Source of the DNA: an uncultured Clostridia bacterium
GTDB lineage: Bacteria; Bacillota; Clostridia; Peptostreptococcales; Anaerovoracaceae
DNA: 64,000 bases
NCBI GenBank assembly: GCA_934278925.1
Contig: CAKQWJ010000008.1
Span: forward strand, 1-64,000
Direction: 5' to 3'
The translations under genes and the position numbers were made by a program. Below are positions 56,119-63,849 of this stretch, in pieces. The notes below the pieces were generated by a model, which was not told where the DNA came from, did not search any database, and was given only the letters and a program-made list of their open reading frames with translations. Numbering within the stretch: the first letter of the stretch is position 1; each line of letters opens with the position of its first letter.

Positions 56119-57360
56119 ATGAATTTGGCAGTATTATCGCTGGCGGTTTTTCTGGTAACCGTCATAATCGGCGTAGTTACCAAAGTGAATTGCGGAATGG
56201 TCGCAATGATTTCAGGCTTTATCCTGACGACGTTTTTCGTTAAAGATTTGAGTTTTACGGAATTGTATACGGAGAGTTGGCCGTCGAAAATCTTCTTTAT
56301 GATGATGGCGGTAACGATGTTATTCGGAATGGCCGGTGCAAACGGAACGATGAAGATTATTGCGCAGAAACTGATTGGGTTAATGAAGGGAAAAAGCCGT
56401 CTTCTGCCGTTGTTCATATTTCTGTTGACGTTTCTTCTGTCCGCTGCAGGCGGCGGTCCGGGTATTGCGCCCATGATTATGCCAATCGCCATGGGGCTGT
56501 GCACGCAAACCGGGATGTCCGCGTTCATGATGGGTGTGATTATTGAAGCAGCTGCAGGGGCCGGCGGAATGTCTCCGGTTGCGACGAACGGAATTATTGC
56601 GAAAGGCTTTGCGGAACAAGCCGGTGCAACGGCGTATACCGGTATGTATATACCGTATGTTCTGATTATGATAGCGGAAGCGCTGGCGGTCTATTTCTGG
56701 AGAGGCGGACACAAAGTGCCGGACGTGGATCCGGAAACGCTGTCTTTGGAAACGGTGAAAATGAATTCGGCACAGAAAATTACGACGGCGGTGATTGTCG
56801 CTGTAATCGGTAGCGTCTTGTTTCTGAAAGTGGATGTAGCAGCGGCCGCGATTGTTGGGGCGGCGGTTCTTCTCGTAGTCGGTGTAATGAAAGATCGAGA
56901 AGCAATCCTGACGGTGAACTGGAACACTTTAATGCTGGTGGCCGGAATGTTTATGCTGATTCAGGTGGTAACGGTATGCGGCGGAATCGATTTGATATCG
57001 AAAGGGCTTATGAAAATGATTACGCCAAAATCGGGGACCGGCGTAATGTGTGCGCTGAGCGGTTTGCTGGCGGTGGTTACCAGTTCTTCCGGCGTGGTGA
57101 TGCCGACGCTTCTTCCGGTATGTAAAAGCATCGCCGCTAGTACAGGAGTATCCGTCAATGCACTGGCGGCGGGAGTGTGCGTGGGCGCGAACTGCGCCTT
57201 CTACAGTCCGTTCTCGGTGCTGGGTTCGATGACGATGTCCATGTATCCGGAGACTGTGGACCGAGACAAAATATTTGTACGCCATCTGCAGCTCACCGTA
57301 ATGTCCATCGTATTTGCTTCGGTGTTGGCATTCGTGGGCTTTAACGAATTGTTTTTATAA
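56119..57360 (+). CDS. MatC-like dicarboxylate carrier (SLC13/IT superfamily)
   Basis: A 413-residue membrane protein with about 11-12 hydrophobic segments. The N-terminal half resembles the MatC_N dicarboxylate-carrier domain (VNCGMVAMISGFIL, FGMAGANGTMKIIAQKLIG, AAGGGPGIAPMIMPIAMGL, GMSPVATNGIIAKG). The C-terminal half repeats the architecture (VTSSSGVVMPTLLP, GANCAFYSPFSVLGSM). Malonate, malate or related acids are plausible substrates. It has its own promoter with a LacI-type operator and an AGGAGG site, is divergent from the regulator, and ends at a terminator. It is the second carboxylate transporter in this 4-kb stretch. Confidence 0.85.
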   Translation: MNLAVLSLAVFLVTVIIGVVTKVNCGMVAMISGFILTTFFVKDLSFTELYTESWPSKIFFMMMAVTMLFGMAGANGTMKIIAQKLIGLMKGKSRLLPLFIFLLTFLLSAAGGGPGIAPMIMPIAMGLCTQTGMSAFMMGVIIEAAAGAGGMSPVATNGIIAKGFAEQAGATAYTGMYIPYVLIMIAEALAVYFWRGGHKVPDVDPETLSLETVKMNSAQKITTAVIVAVIGSVLFLKVDVAAAAIVGAAVLLVVGVMKDREAILTVNWNTLMLVAGMFMLIQVVTVCGGIDLISKGLMKMITPKSGTGVMCALSGLLAVVTSSSGVVMPTLLPVCKSIAASTGVSVNALAAGVCVGANCAFYSPFSVLGSMTMSMYPETVDRDKIFVRHLQLTVMSIVFASVLAFVGFNELFL

Positions 57361-57375
57361 AAAGAAAAACGAAAT

Positions 57376-57436
57376 CCCAAGGAGTGACGAAACCGTAAAA
57401 ATTTTACGGAAATCACAACTTGGGTATTTTGTTTTT
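57376..57436 (+). terminator. Terminator of the MatC-like gene
   Basis: A compound hairpin: outer CCCAAG/CTTGGG, middle GTGA/TCAC and inner CCGTAAAA/TTTTACGG, followed by TATTTTGTTTTT. Confidence 0.85.
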
Positions 57437-57440
57437 ATAG

Positions 57441-57560
57441 GTGCAAAACAAATCTCAGGGAAAGCCCGCAAAATCAAGGATTTTAGAAATGGGAAACTCC
57501 AGAGACGGTGTACAACGGTACTGCCTTGTAAGGCTTGAAAACAAAGGATAACGATCGGAA
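57441..57560 (+). other. Candidate structured RNA or unassigned intergenic element
   Basis: Part of the 496-nt gene-free gap before rpsJ. TCTC (57453-57456) and GAGA (57502-57505) could close a junction holding GGG-AAAG-CCC, AAAATC-AAG-GATTTT and GG-AAACT-CC hairpins. GCCT-TGTA-AGGC follows. I could not match it to a known riboswitch family and found no ORF. Confidence 0.3.
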
Positions 57561-57599
57561 AAAAGTTGAAAAAATCCGAAAAAAATTTATAAAAAAAGC

Positions 57600-57628
57600 T
57601 TGCGTTACAAGATGATATCCGTTATACT
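57600..57628 (+). promoter_or_regulatory. S10 operon promoter
   Basis: TTGCGT (57600-57605), 17 nt, TATACT (57623-57628), preceded by an A-rich upstream stretch typical of strong ribosomal promoters. Confidence 0.85.
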
Positions 57629-57634
57629 AATAGA

Positions 57635-57856
57635 GCTTGTTTAAGGCGATGAAGCAGGAAGTTGCTGAGCTATCAGGTAATTTCTGCCGAGAATTGTCCT
57701 CGCGAGACGGGGGCGAAGGGGTTCGCTACTTTTGTTTTGAGCATTCATTTGGGAAACGCTCGAAAGAGTGTAGGAGCAAAACGAAAGCCCGGGGCGAATG
57801 AAGTGAAGTCCTGTACAAGCATAGCGAAAACAGTACAAATTATAGGAGGATCTACA
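57635..57856 (+). promoter_or_regulatory. Long leader of the S10 operon
   Basis: About 220 nt from the expected transcription start to rpsJ, with GCGAA-GGGG-TTCGC, GTTTTG...CAAAAC and other pairings but no evident ORF. Its length and structure suggest autoregulation by a ribosomal protein or another control; which protein would bind is unknown. Confidence 0.5.
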
Positions 57857-58168
57857 ATGAGTGAATTACAGAAAATCAGAATCAGACTGAAGGCGTACGA
57901 TCACGCACTGCTGGACAAGTCCGCTGCGAAGATCGTAGAGACCGCACAGAGAACAGGCGCTGTTGTATCGGGACCAATTCCGCTGCCAACACAGAAGGAA
58001 GTGGTAACCATCATCAGAGCGGTCCACAAGTATAAGGACAGCAGAGAGCAGTTCGAGCAGAGAACTCACAAGAGACTGATCGACATCACGAACGCAACCA
58101 CTAAGACGACTGATGCGCTCGCTAAGCTGGACATGCCTGCAGGCGTTGATATTGAGATCAAGCTCTAA
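57857..58168 (+). CDS. rpsJ: 30S ribosomal protein S10
   Basis: A 103-residue head protein that also acts as NusE in antitermination. IRIRLKAYDHALLDKSAAKIVETAQRTGA and PLPTQKEVVTIIR are typical, with the C-terminal MPAGVDIEIKL. The ATG at 57857 follows AGGAGG (57844-57849); an upstream in-frame extension is leader sequence. First gene of the S10 operon. Confidence 0.98.
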   Translation: MSELQKIRIRLKAYDHALLDKSAAKIVETAQRTGAVVSGPIPLPTQKEVVTIIRAVHKYKDSREQFEQRTHKRLIDITNATTKTTDALAKLDMPAGVDIEIKL

Positions 58169-58246
58169 GCTAGATTAGGAAGATCACATGAGAGGGCAAT
58201 CCGGCCAAACCAGAGTGATCCGCTGTAAGAAAGTAGGAGGAGAAAT

Positions 58247-58882
58247 ATGAAGACACTGCTTGGAAAGAAAATCGGAATGACACAGATTTTCACCGAAGAC
58301 GGCCAAGTTGTACCGGTAACCGTTGTTGAGGCGGGACCTGAAGTCGTAACACAGATTAAGACTGTTGAGACTGACGGATACAATGCGGTACAGGTTGGTT
58401 ACGAAGACCAGAAAGCTCACAGAGTGAACAAGCCGATGACCGGACATTACGAGAAGGCCGGCGTTGCTCCAAAGAAGCACCTCGCTGAGTTCAGAATCGA
58501 AGACGGCGAGACTTATGAGCTGGGTCAGGAAATCACAGTAGCTGATTTCGAAGAGGGAATGAAGATTGACATCACTGGCATTTCCAAAGGTAAGGGAACT
58601 CAGGGTAACATCAAGAGACACGGACATCACAGAGGTCCGATGAGCCACGGTTCCAAGCATAAGAGACTGGCCGGCGCACTGGCAGCCGGAACTTATCCGT
58701 CCAGAGTATTCAAGGGCAACAAGGCTCCGGGAAGAATGGGAAGAGATAAGATCACCGTACAGAACGTTGTTCTGGTAAAAGTTATTGCTGACCGTAACCT
58801 CATGCTGGTAAAGGGCGCTGTTCCTGGAAAGAAGGGCGGAGTCGTAAGAATCAGACCGGCAATCAAAGGTCAGGATAAGTAA
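58247..58882 (+). CDS. rplC: 50S ribosomal protein L3
   Basis: A 211-residue early-assembly protein reaching the peptidyl transferase centre. LLGKKIGMTQIFTEDGQVVPVTVVE begins it; GTQGNIKRHGHHRGPMSHGSKHKR is the central extension that points at the catalytic centre; GRMGRDKITVQN follows. AGGAGG precedes the ATG. Confidence 0.98.
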   Translation: MKTLLGKKIGMTQIFTEDGQVVPVTVVEAGPEVVTQIKTVETDGYNAVQVGYEDQKAHRVNKPMTGHYEKAGVAPKKHLAEFRIEDGETYELGQEITVADFEEGMKIDITGISKGKGTQGNIKRHGHHRGPMSHGSKHKRLAGALAAGTYPSRVFKGNKAPGRMGRDKITVQNVVLVKVIADRNLMLVKGAVPGKKGGVVRIRPAIKGQDK

Positions 58883-58905
58883 GAAGGCAGAAAGGAGGAA
58901 ACAAA

Positions 58906-59529
58906 ATGGCAAACATTAAAATGCTGAACATGGCCGGCGCTGAAGTTGGCGAAATCACATTGAACGATGCGATCTTCGGTATCGAGCCTAACGAGTATGC
59001 TGTACACGCTACCGTTAAAAACTATCTGGCAAACCAGAGACAGGGAACTCAATCTGCCAAGACAAGAAGCGAAGTAAGAGGAGGCGGACGCAAGCCTTTC
59101 AGACAGAAGGGAACCGGTCGTCACAGACAGGGAAGCACAACGGACCCATCCCAGATCGGCGGTGGTATCGTATTTGCACCGAAGCCAAGAGATTACAGCT
59201 ATGCAATTCCGAAGAAGGTAAAAAGACTGGCACTGAAGTCTGCACTTTCCGCAAAGGTTGCTGAAAACGAGCTGATCGTACTGGACGAGCTGAAGTTCGA
59301 AGCTCCGAAGACAAAAGAGATGGTTAAGGTCCTGGAGAATGTCAAGGCTGAGAAGAAGGCGCTGATCGTACTCGCTGAGAAGGATGAGAACGTAATCCGT
59401 TCCGCTTCCAACCTGCAGGGCGTAAGAACTGCTCTTGTCAGCACGATGAATGTATATGAGATCGTTAATCATTACAGCCTGATTCTCACAAAGGCAGCCG
59501 CTGAGAAAATTGAGGAGGTATATGCGTAA
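58906..59529 (+). CDS. rplD: 50S ribosomal protein L4
   Basis: A 207-residue protein lining the exit tunnel. The tunnel loop GGGRKPFRQKGTGRHRQGS appears intact (macrolide-resistance changes map there). In many bacteria L4 represses the S10 operon through its leader, which makes the long leader upstream of rpsJ relevant. Its last base overlaps rplW (TAATG). Confidence 0.98.
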   Translation: MANIKMLNMAGAEVGEITLNDAIFGIEPNEYAVHATVKNYLANQRQGTQSAKTRSEVRGGGRKPFRQKGTGRHRQGSTTDPSQIGGGIVFAPKPRDYSYAIPKKVKRLALKSALSAKVAENELIVLDELKFEAPKTKEMVKVLENVKAEKKALIVLAEKDENVIRSASNLQGVRTALVSTMNVYEIVNHYSLILTKAAAEKIEEVYA

Positions 59530-59819
59530 TGAAGACAGAATATCAGACAATCATCAAGCCGATCATCACTGAAGAGACGATGGATCTGGCAAGCGACAAG
59601 AAATATGTTTTCCAGGTTGCGAAGGAAGCAAATAAGACTGAAGTAAGACAGGCTGTTGAGAAAATCTTCGGCGTGAACGTTGCGAAAGTCAACATTATGA
59701 ATGTAAACGGTAAAACAAAGAGAATGGGAAGATATGTCGGAAAGACAGCAGACTATAAGAAAGCTGTTATCACTCTTACTGCAGACAGCAAAGAGATCGA
59801 AATCTTCCAGGGACTGTAA
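59529..59819 (+). CDS. rplW: 50S ribosomal protein L23
   Basis: A 96-residue protein at the tunnel exit, docking site for trigger factor and SRP. IIKPIITEETMDLASDKKYVFQVAKEANKTEVRQAVEKIFGV is the standard N-terminal core. Start overlaps the rplD stop. Confidence 0.98.
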   Translation: MKTEYQTIIKPIITEETMDLASDKKYVFQVAKEANKTEVRQAVEKIFGVNVAKVNIMNVNGKTKRMGRYVGKTADYKKAVITLTADSKEIEIFQGL

Positions 59820-59837
59820 TATAGGAGGTATGTAAGA

Positions 59838-60671
59838 ATGGGAATCAAAAAATACAATCCAACATCTCCGGGCCTCAGAGGAATGACGGTTTCGACATTC
59901 GAGGAAATCACCACTGATAAGCCTGAGAAAGCTCTTACAGTCACCCTCAAGAAGCACGCAGGAAGAAACGTAAGAGGTAAGATCACCGTTAGACACAGAG
60001 GCGGCGGTACAAGAGCAAAGTACAGAATCATCGATTTCAAGAGAAACAAAGATGACATTCCGGCAACTGTAAAGACCATCGAGTATGATCCGAACAGATC
60101 CGCTAACATTGCTCTGGTATGCTACGCAGACGGTGAGAAGAGATACATTATCGCTCCGAACAAGCTGAAGGTTGGCGATGTAATCGTATCCGGACCGGAT
60201 TCGGATATCAAGGTTGGAAACGCTCTTCCGATCGCAAACATCCCGGTTGGTACCATCATCCACAACATCGAGCTGAAGCCGGGCAAGGGTGCTCAGCTGG
60301 TAAGATCTGCCGGAAACGGTGCTCAGCTGATGGCGAAGGAAGGTAACTATGCACAGGTTAGACTGCCATCCGGCGAAGTTCGTATGGTAAGAATCAACTG
60401 CAGAGCTACCATCGGCGAAGTTGGAAACATCGAACATGCGAACATCCAGATTGGTAAGGCCGGACGTAAGAGACACATGGGTTGGAGACCGACCGTAAGA
60501 GGTTCCGTAATGAACCCGAACGACCACCCACACGGCGGTGGTGAAGGCAGAGCTCCGATCGGACGTAAGGGTCCGGTTACTCCATGGGGTAAGCCTGCAC
60601 TGGGTTACAAGACACGTAACAAGCATAAGGATTCCAACAAGTACATCGTTAGAAGAAGAAATGCCAAATAG
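59838..60671 (+). CDS. rplB: 50S ribosomal protein L2
   Basis: A 277-residue protein of the peptidyl transferase region and intersubunit bridge. RHRGGGTRAKYRIIDFKRNK, the SH3-like barrel and the C-terminal NPNDHPHGGGEGRAPIGRK, whose histidine lies near the catalytic centre, are all present. AGGAGG precedes the ATG. Confidence 0.98.
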   Translation: MGIKKYNPTSPGLRGMTVSTFEEITTDKPEKALTVTLKKHAGRNVRGKITVRHRGGGTRAKYRIIDFKRNKDDIPATVKTIEYDPNRSANIALVCYADGEKRYIIAPNKLKVGDVIVSGPDSDIKVGNALPIANIPVGTIIHNIELKPGKGAQLVRSAGNGAQLMAKEGNYAQVRLPSGEVRMVRINCRATIGEVGNIEHANIQIGKAGRKRHMGWRPTVRGSVMNPNDHPHGGGEGRAPIGRKGPVTPWGKPALGYKTRNKHKDSNKYIVRRRNAK

Positions 60672-60685
60672 GGAAGGAGCATATA

Positions 60686-60955
60686 ATGGGAAGATCGCTT
60701 AAGAAAGGCCCTTTCGTTGACAAGAAACTCCTCAAGAGAATCGTTGAGATGAATGAGGCAAATGAAAAAGAAGTAATCAAGACATGGTCGAGACCATCGA
60801 CGATTTTTCCGCAGATGGTAGGACACACAATTGCTGTTCATGACGGACGCAAGCATGTTCCGGTATACATCACGGAAGACATGGTTGGACACAGACTGGG
60901 AGAGTTCGCTCCGACCAGAACATACAAAGGCCATGCCGGTGACAAGTCAAAGTAG
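60686..60955 (+). CDS. rpsS: 30S ribosomal protein S19
   Basis: An 89-residue head protein contacting the A-site finger. RSLKKGPFVDKKLLKRI and HNGRKHVPV-like VHDGRKHVPVYITEDMVGHRLGEFAPTRTYKGH are characteristic. GGAAGGAG precedes the ATG. Confidence 0.98.
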   Translation: MGRSLKKGPFVDKKLLKRIVEMNEANEKEVIKTWSRPSTIFPQMVGHTIAVHDGRKHVPVYITEDMVGHRLGEFAPTRTYKGHAGDKSK

Positions 60956-60973
60956 TAGAAAGGAGAAATTGAC

Positions 60974-61357
60974 ATGGAAGCAAAAGCAACTGCGAAATAT
61001 GTAAGAATGTCTCCAAGCAAACTCAAGCCTGTTACCGACCTGGTAAGAGGAAAGGATTTGAACGAGGCACTGACCATCCTGAAGTTCACATCCGGTAAGG
61101 GTGCTGAGCTGGTGGAGAAGGTTGTACAGTCTGCTGCAGCAAACGCAGAGAACAACCATGATATGAATCCAGATGAACTGTATGTTGCAGAAATCTATGC
61201 AAACCAGGGTCCGACAATGAAGCGGTTCAGAGCCGGTGCTCAGGGAAGAGCATCCATGATTCTGAAGAGAACCAGCCACATTGCTGTGACTTTAAGAAGC
61301 AGAGAAGATGCAGAACAGAAGGTAGAAGGAGGTTCGCCAGATGGGTCAGAAAGTTAA
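60974..61357 (+). CDS. rplV: 50S ribosomal protein L22
   Basis: A 127-residue tunnel protein. AKYVRMSPSKLKPVTDLVRGK at the N-terminus and the tunnel hairpin RFRAGAQGRASMILKRTSHI are visible. It overlaps rpsC by 17 nt; the overlap places the rpsC ribosome-binding site (GAAGGAGG) inside rplV. Confidence 0.97.
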   Translation: MEAKATAKYVRMSPSKLKPVTDLVRGKDLNEALTILKFTSGKGAELVEKVVQSAAANAENNHDMNPDELYVAEIYANQGPTMKRFRAGAQGRASMILKRTSHIAVTLRSREDAEQKVEGGSPDGSES

Positions 61358-62207
61358 TCCACACGGTCTGAGAGTCGGAGTTAACAAGGATTGGAACTCC
61401 AAGTGGTATGCAGGAAAGAACGATTTCGCGGACTTCCTGATTGAAGACCAGCAGATCAGAAATTATGTAAAGAAGACTCTCTACGCAGCAGGCGTTGCAA
61501 GCGTTGTTGTTGAGAGACCGGCAGCAGACAAGGTAAGAGTTGTTATCCTGGCTGCAAGACCGGGAATGGTAATCGGCAGAGCAGGAGATGGCGTTGAAGA
61601 GCTGAAGAAGTCCATCGTTAAGATGACCGGCAAGACCGTAGAAATCTCCATCGAAGAAGTTCGCAGATCCGAGCTGGACGCACAGCTGACTGCAGAGAGC
61701 ATTGCACAGGCTCTGGAGAGAAGAGTTTCCTTCAGAAGAGCCATGAAGCAGGCAATCCAGAGAACCATGAAAGCCAATGCAAAGGGTATCAAGGTTCTGT
61801 GCTCCGGCAGACTGGGTGGTGCGGAAATCGCCAGAAGCGAGAAGTACAGCGAAGGAAACGTTCCGCTGCACACTCTGAGAGCAGACATCGATTATGGTTT
61901 TGCAGAAGCAGACACCACATACGGAAAGATTGGTGTTAAGGTTTGGATCAACCATGGCGAGATTCTCGACAAGGGTCTCAAGGATGCAATTCCGGAATCC
62001 ACCAAGAACGACAGAAGAGACAGAAAGTCCAGAAGAAACGAGAAGAGAGATCGTAAGAAATCCTTCGGAAATCGTAGAAGGGACAGCCGCGAGGCTAGAC
62101 CTGAGGTAAAGCCAGCTACAACAAGAGTTAGAAAAGCTCCGAAGGTAGAGGCTCCGGCTCCGGAAGCTGTAACTGAAGAGGTTCAGACAGAGAGCACAGA
62201 AGCATAG
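61341..62207 (+). CDS. rpsC: 30S ribosomal protein S3 with long C-terminal extension
   Basis: mRNA-entry and helicase-site protein. Residues 1 to about 215 are the normal S3: GQKVNPHGLRVGVNKDWNSKW, the KH domain with ARPGMVIGRAGDGVEELK, and GVKVWINHGEIL. At 288 residues the protein is about 70 longer than typical Firmicute S3. The extra tail is first Arg/Lys/Asp-rich (NDRRDRKSRRNEKRDRKK), then Pro/Ala/Glu-rich, and looks disordered. Overlaps rplV at the 5' end. Confidence 0.97.
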   Translation: MGQKVNPHGLRVGVNKDWNSKWYAGKNDFADFLIEDQQIRNYVKKTLYAAGVASVVVERPAADKVRVVILAARPGMVIGRAGDGVEELKKSIVKMTGKTVEISIEEVRRSELDAQLTAESIAQALERRVSFRRAMKQAIQRTMKANAKGIKVLCSGRLGGAEIARSEKYSEGNVPLHTLRADIDYGFAEADTTYGKIGVKVWINHGEILDKGLKDAIPESTKNDRRDRKSRRNEKRDRKKSFGNRRRDSREARPEVKPATTRVRKAPKVEAPAPEAVTEEVQTESTEA

Positions 62208-62230
62208 TATAGAGAAAGGAGAGACTTGCC

Positions 62231-62653
62231 ATGTTAATGCCAAAGCGCGTTAAACGCAGAAGAGTCCACAGAGGCAGAATGAAGGGCGTTGCAACTAAGG
62301 GCAACACCATTACATATGGAAGCTACGGTCTGATTGCGGAAGAGTGTGCATGGATCGATTCCAAACAGATCGAGGCTGCCAGAATCGCGATGACCAGATC
62401 CATCAAGAGAGGCGGAAAGGTTTACATCAAAATTTTCCCGCATAAGCCAATCACAAAGAAGCCTGCAGAAGTTCGAATGGGTTCCGGTAAAGGTAGTCCT
62501 GAGTACTGGGTTGCAGTAGTTAAGCCGGGCAGAGTAATGTTCGAAATTGAAGGCGTAACAGAAGCACAGGCAAGAGAAGCTATGAGACTTGCTGCTCATA
62601 AGCTGCCGATCAAGTGCAAATTCGCTGTAAAGAAAAAGGGTGGTGACGAATAA
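62231..62653 (+). CDS. rplP: 50S ribosomal protein L16
   Basis: A 140-residue protein near the A-site tRNA elbow. LMPKRVKRRRVHRGRMKG, YGLIAEECAWIDSKQIEAARIAM (split) and RMGSGKGSPEYWVAVVKPGRVMFE are standard. Its stop overlaps the rpmC start (TAATG). AAAGGAG precedes the ATG. Confidence 0.98.
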   Translation: MLMPKRVKRRRVHRGRMKGVATKGNTITYGSYGLIAEECAWIDSKQIEAARIAMTRSIKRGGKVYIKIFPHKPITKKPAEVRMGSGKGSPEYWVAVVKPGRVMFEIEGVTEAQAREAMRLAAHKLPIKCKFAVKKKGGDE

Positions 62654-62856
62654 TGGATCTGAATAAAATTAGAAAAATGACGGACCAGGAAAGAACCGCT
62701 GAGCTTGAAAAAATGCAGCAGGAGCTGTTCAACCTGAGATTCCAGCACGTTACCGGCCAGCTTGAGAATCCGGTTCGTATGAGAGAAGTGAAGAGAGATA
62801 TCGCTCGGGTAAAGACGATTATCCGGGAAAAAGAGCTTGAAGGACCACAGGCATAA
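62653..62856 (+). CDS. rpmC: 50S ribosomal protein L29
   Basis: A 67-residue helical protein at the tunnel exit. IRKMTDQERTAELEKMQQELFNLRFQHVTGQLENPVRMREVKRDIARVKTI is the family pattern (read as two helices). Coupled to rplP by a one-base overlap. Confidence 0.97.
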   Translation: MDLNKIRKMTDQERTAELEKMQQELFNLRFQHVTGQLENPVRMREVKRDIARVKTIIREKELEGPQA

Positions 62857-62874
62857 CGGAAAGGAGGATGGACA

Positions 62875-63129
62875 ATGGAAAGAAATAGAAGAAAGACAAG
62901 AGTTGGCATCGTTGTCAGCGACAAGATGGATAAGACTGTTGTCGTTGCTACAGAAGAAATCGTCAGACATTCTCTTTACGGTAAGGGTGTGAAGAGAACG
63001 AAGAAGTTCAAGGCACACGATGAGAATAACACATGTGGTATCGGCGATACAGTAAGAATTATGGAGACAAAGCCTCTGTCCAAGGATAAGAGATGGAGAG
63101 TTGTCGAAATCGTTGAGAAGGCTAAATAA
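62875..63129 (+). CDS. rpsQ: 30S ribosomal protein S17
   Basis: An 84-residue OB-fold protein of the small-subunit body. RRKTRVGIVVSDKMDKTVVV and GDTVRIMETKPLSKDKRWRVVEI are typical. AAAGGAGG precedes the ATG. Confidence 0.98.
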   Translation: MERNRRKTRVGIVVSDKMDKTVVVATEEIVRHSLYGKGVKRTKKFKAHDENNTCGIGDTVRIMETKPLSKDKRWRVVEIVEKAK

Positions 63130-63140
63130 GGAGGCGACAA

Positions 63141-63515
63141 ATGATTCAGACAGAAACTAGACTGAGAGTTGCCGACAATTCCGGAGCAAAGGAACTTCTT
63201 TGCATCAGCATCCTCGGCGGAACAGGCCGTAAATATGCAAACATCGGTGATGTCATCGTTTGCGCAGTTAAGGATGCAACTCCTGGTGGAGTTGTCAAGA
63301 AGGGCGACGTTGTAAAGGCTGTTATCGTTAGAAGCAAGACCGGCGCTAGAAGAGATGACGGCAGCTATGTAAAGTTCGACCAGAACGCTGCAGTTATCAT
63401 CAAGGACAGAACCGACAAGAATCCGGTTGGAACCCGTATCTTCGGACCTGTAGCTAGAGAGCTGAGAGATAACGGCTTCATGAAGATCGTGTCATTGGCA
63501 CCGGAAGTACTGTAG
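63141..63515 (+). CDS. rplN: 50S ribosomal protein L14
   Basis: A 124-residue protein at the intersubunit face, docking site of the silencing factor RsfS. MIQTETRLRVADNSGAKEL, VKKGDVVKAVIVR and FGPVARELRDNGFMKIVSLAPEVL are characteristic. AAGGAGG precedes the ATG. Confidence 0.98.
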   Translation: MIQTETRLRVADNSGAKELLCISILGGTGRKYANIGDVIVCAVKDATPGGVVKKGDVVKAVIVRSKTGARRDDGSYVKFDQNAAVIIKDRTDKNPVGTRIFGPVARELRDNGFMKIVSLAPEVL

Positions 63516-63526
63516 GAGGTGTAACA

Positions 63527-63832
63527 ATGCAGATTAAGAAGAATGATACAGTAGTAGTAATCGCAGGAAAGGATAAGGGTAAGACCGGAACTGTACTGCG
63601 CGTACTGCCGAAGAAGAATAAGGTTGTTGTTGAAGGCGTTAACGTTCAGACCAAGCACGCAAGAGCAACCAGAACATCCAATTCCGAGATTAAGCACATC
63701 GAAGGACCGATTGATGCATCCAACGTTATGTTCTATGACAAGGAAGCAAAGGCCGGAACCAGAGTTGGCTACAAGGAAGAGAATGGAAAGAAAGTACGTT
63801 ACTCCAAGAAGACCGGTAACGTTATAGACTAG
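63527..63832 (+). CDS. rplX: 50S ribosomal protein L24
   Basis: A 101-residue assembly-initiating protein. The KOW motif is KNDTVVVIAGKDKGKTGTVLRVLPKKNKVVVEGVN (seen as two strands), with RVGYKEENGKKVRYSKKTG at the C-terminus. AGGAGG precedes the ATG. Confidence 0.98.
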   Translation: MQIKKNDTVVVIAGKDKGKTGTVLRVLPKKNKVVVEGVNVQTKHARATRTSNSEIKHIEGPIDASNVMFYDKEAKAGTRVGYKEENGKKVRYSKKTGNVID

Positions 63833-63849
63833 TGAAAGGAGGAGAGACA

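Noticed and set aside
57490..57530. PyrR-binding loop (a CCAGAGA-like run)
   Set aside because: Only about seven bases resemble the consensus, the anti-antiterminator context is missing, and the downstream genes are ribosomal, not pyrimidine genes.
57441..57560. Cyclic-di-GMP, cobalamin or other known riboswitch
   Set aside because: I compared the run of A-rich loops with remembered consensus cores and none fits; it is followed by an independent promoter, not by a controlled gene.
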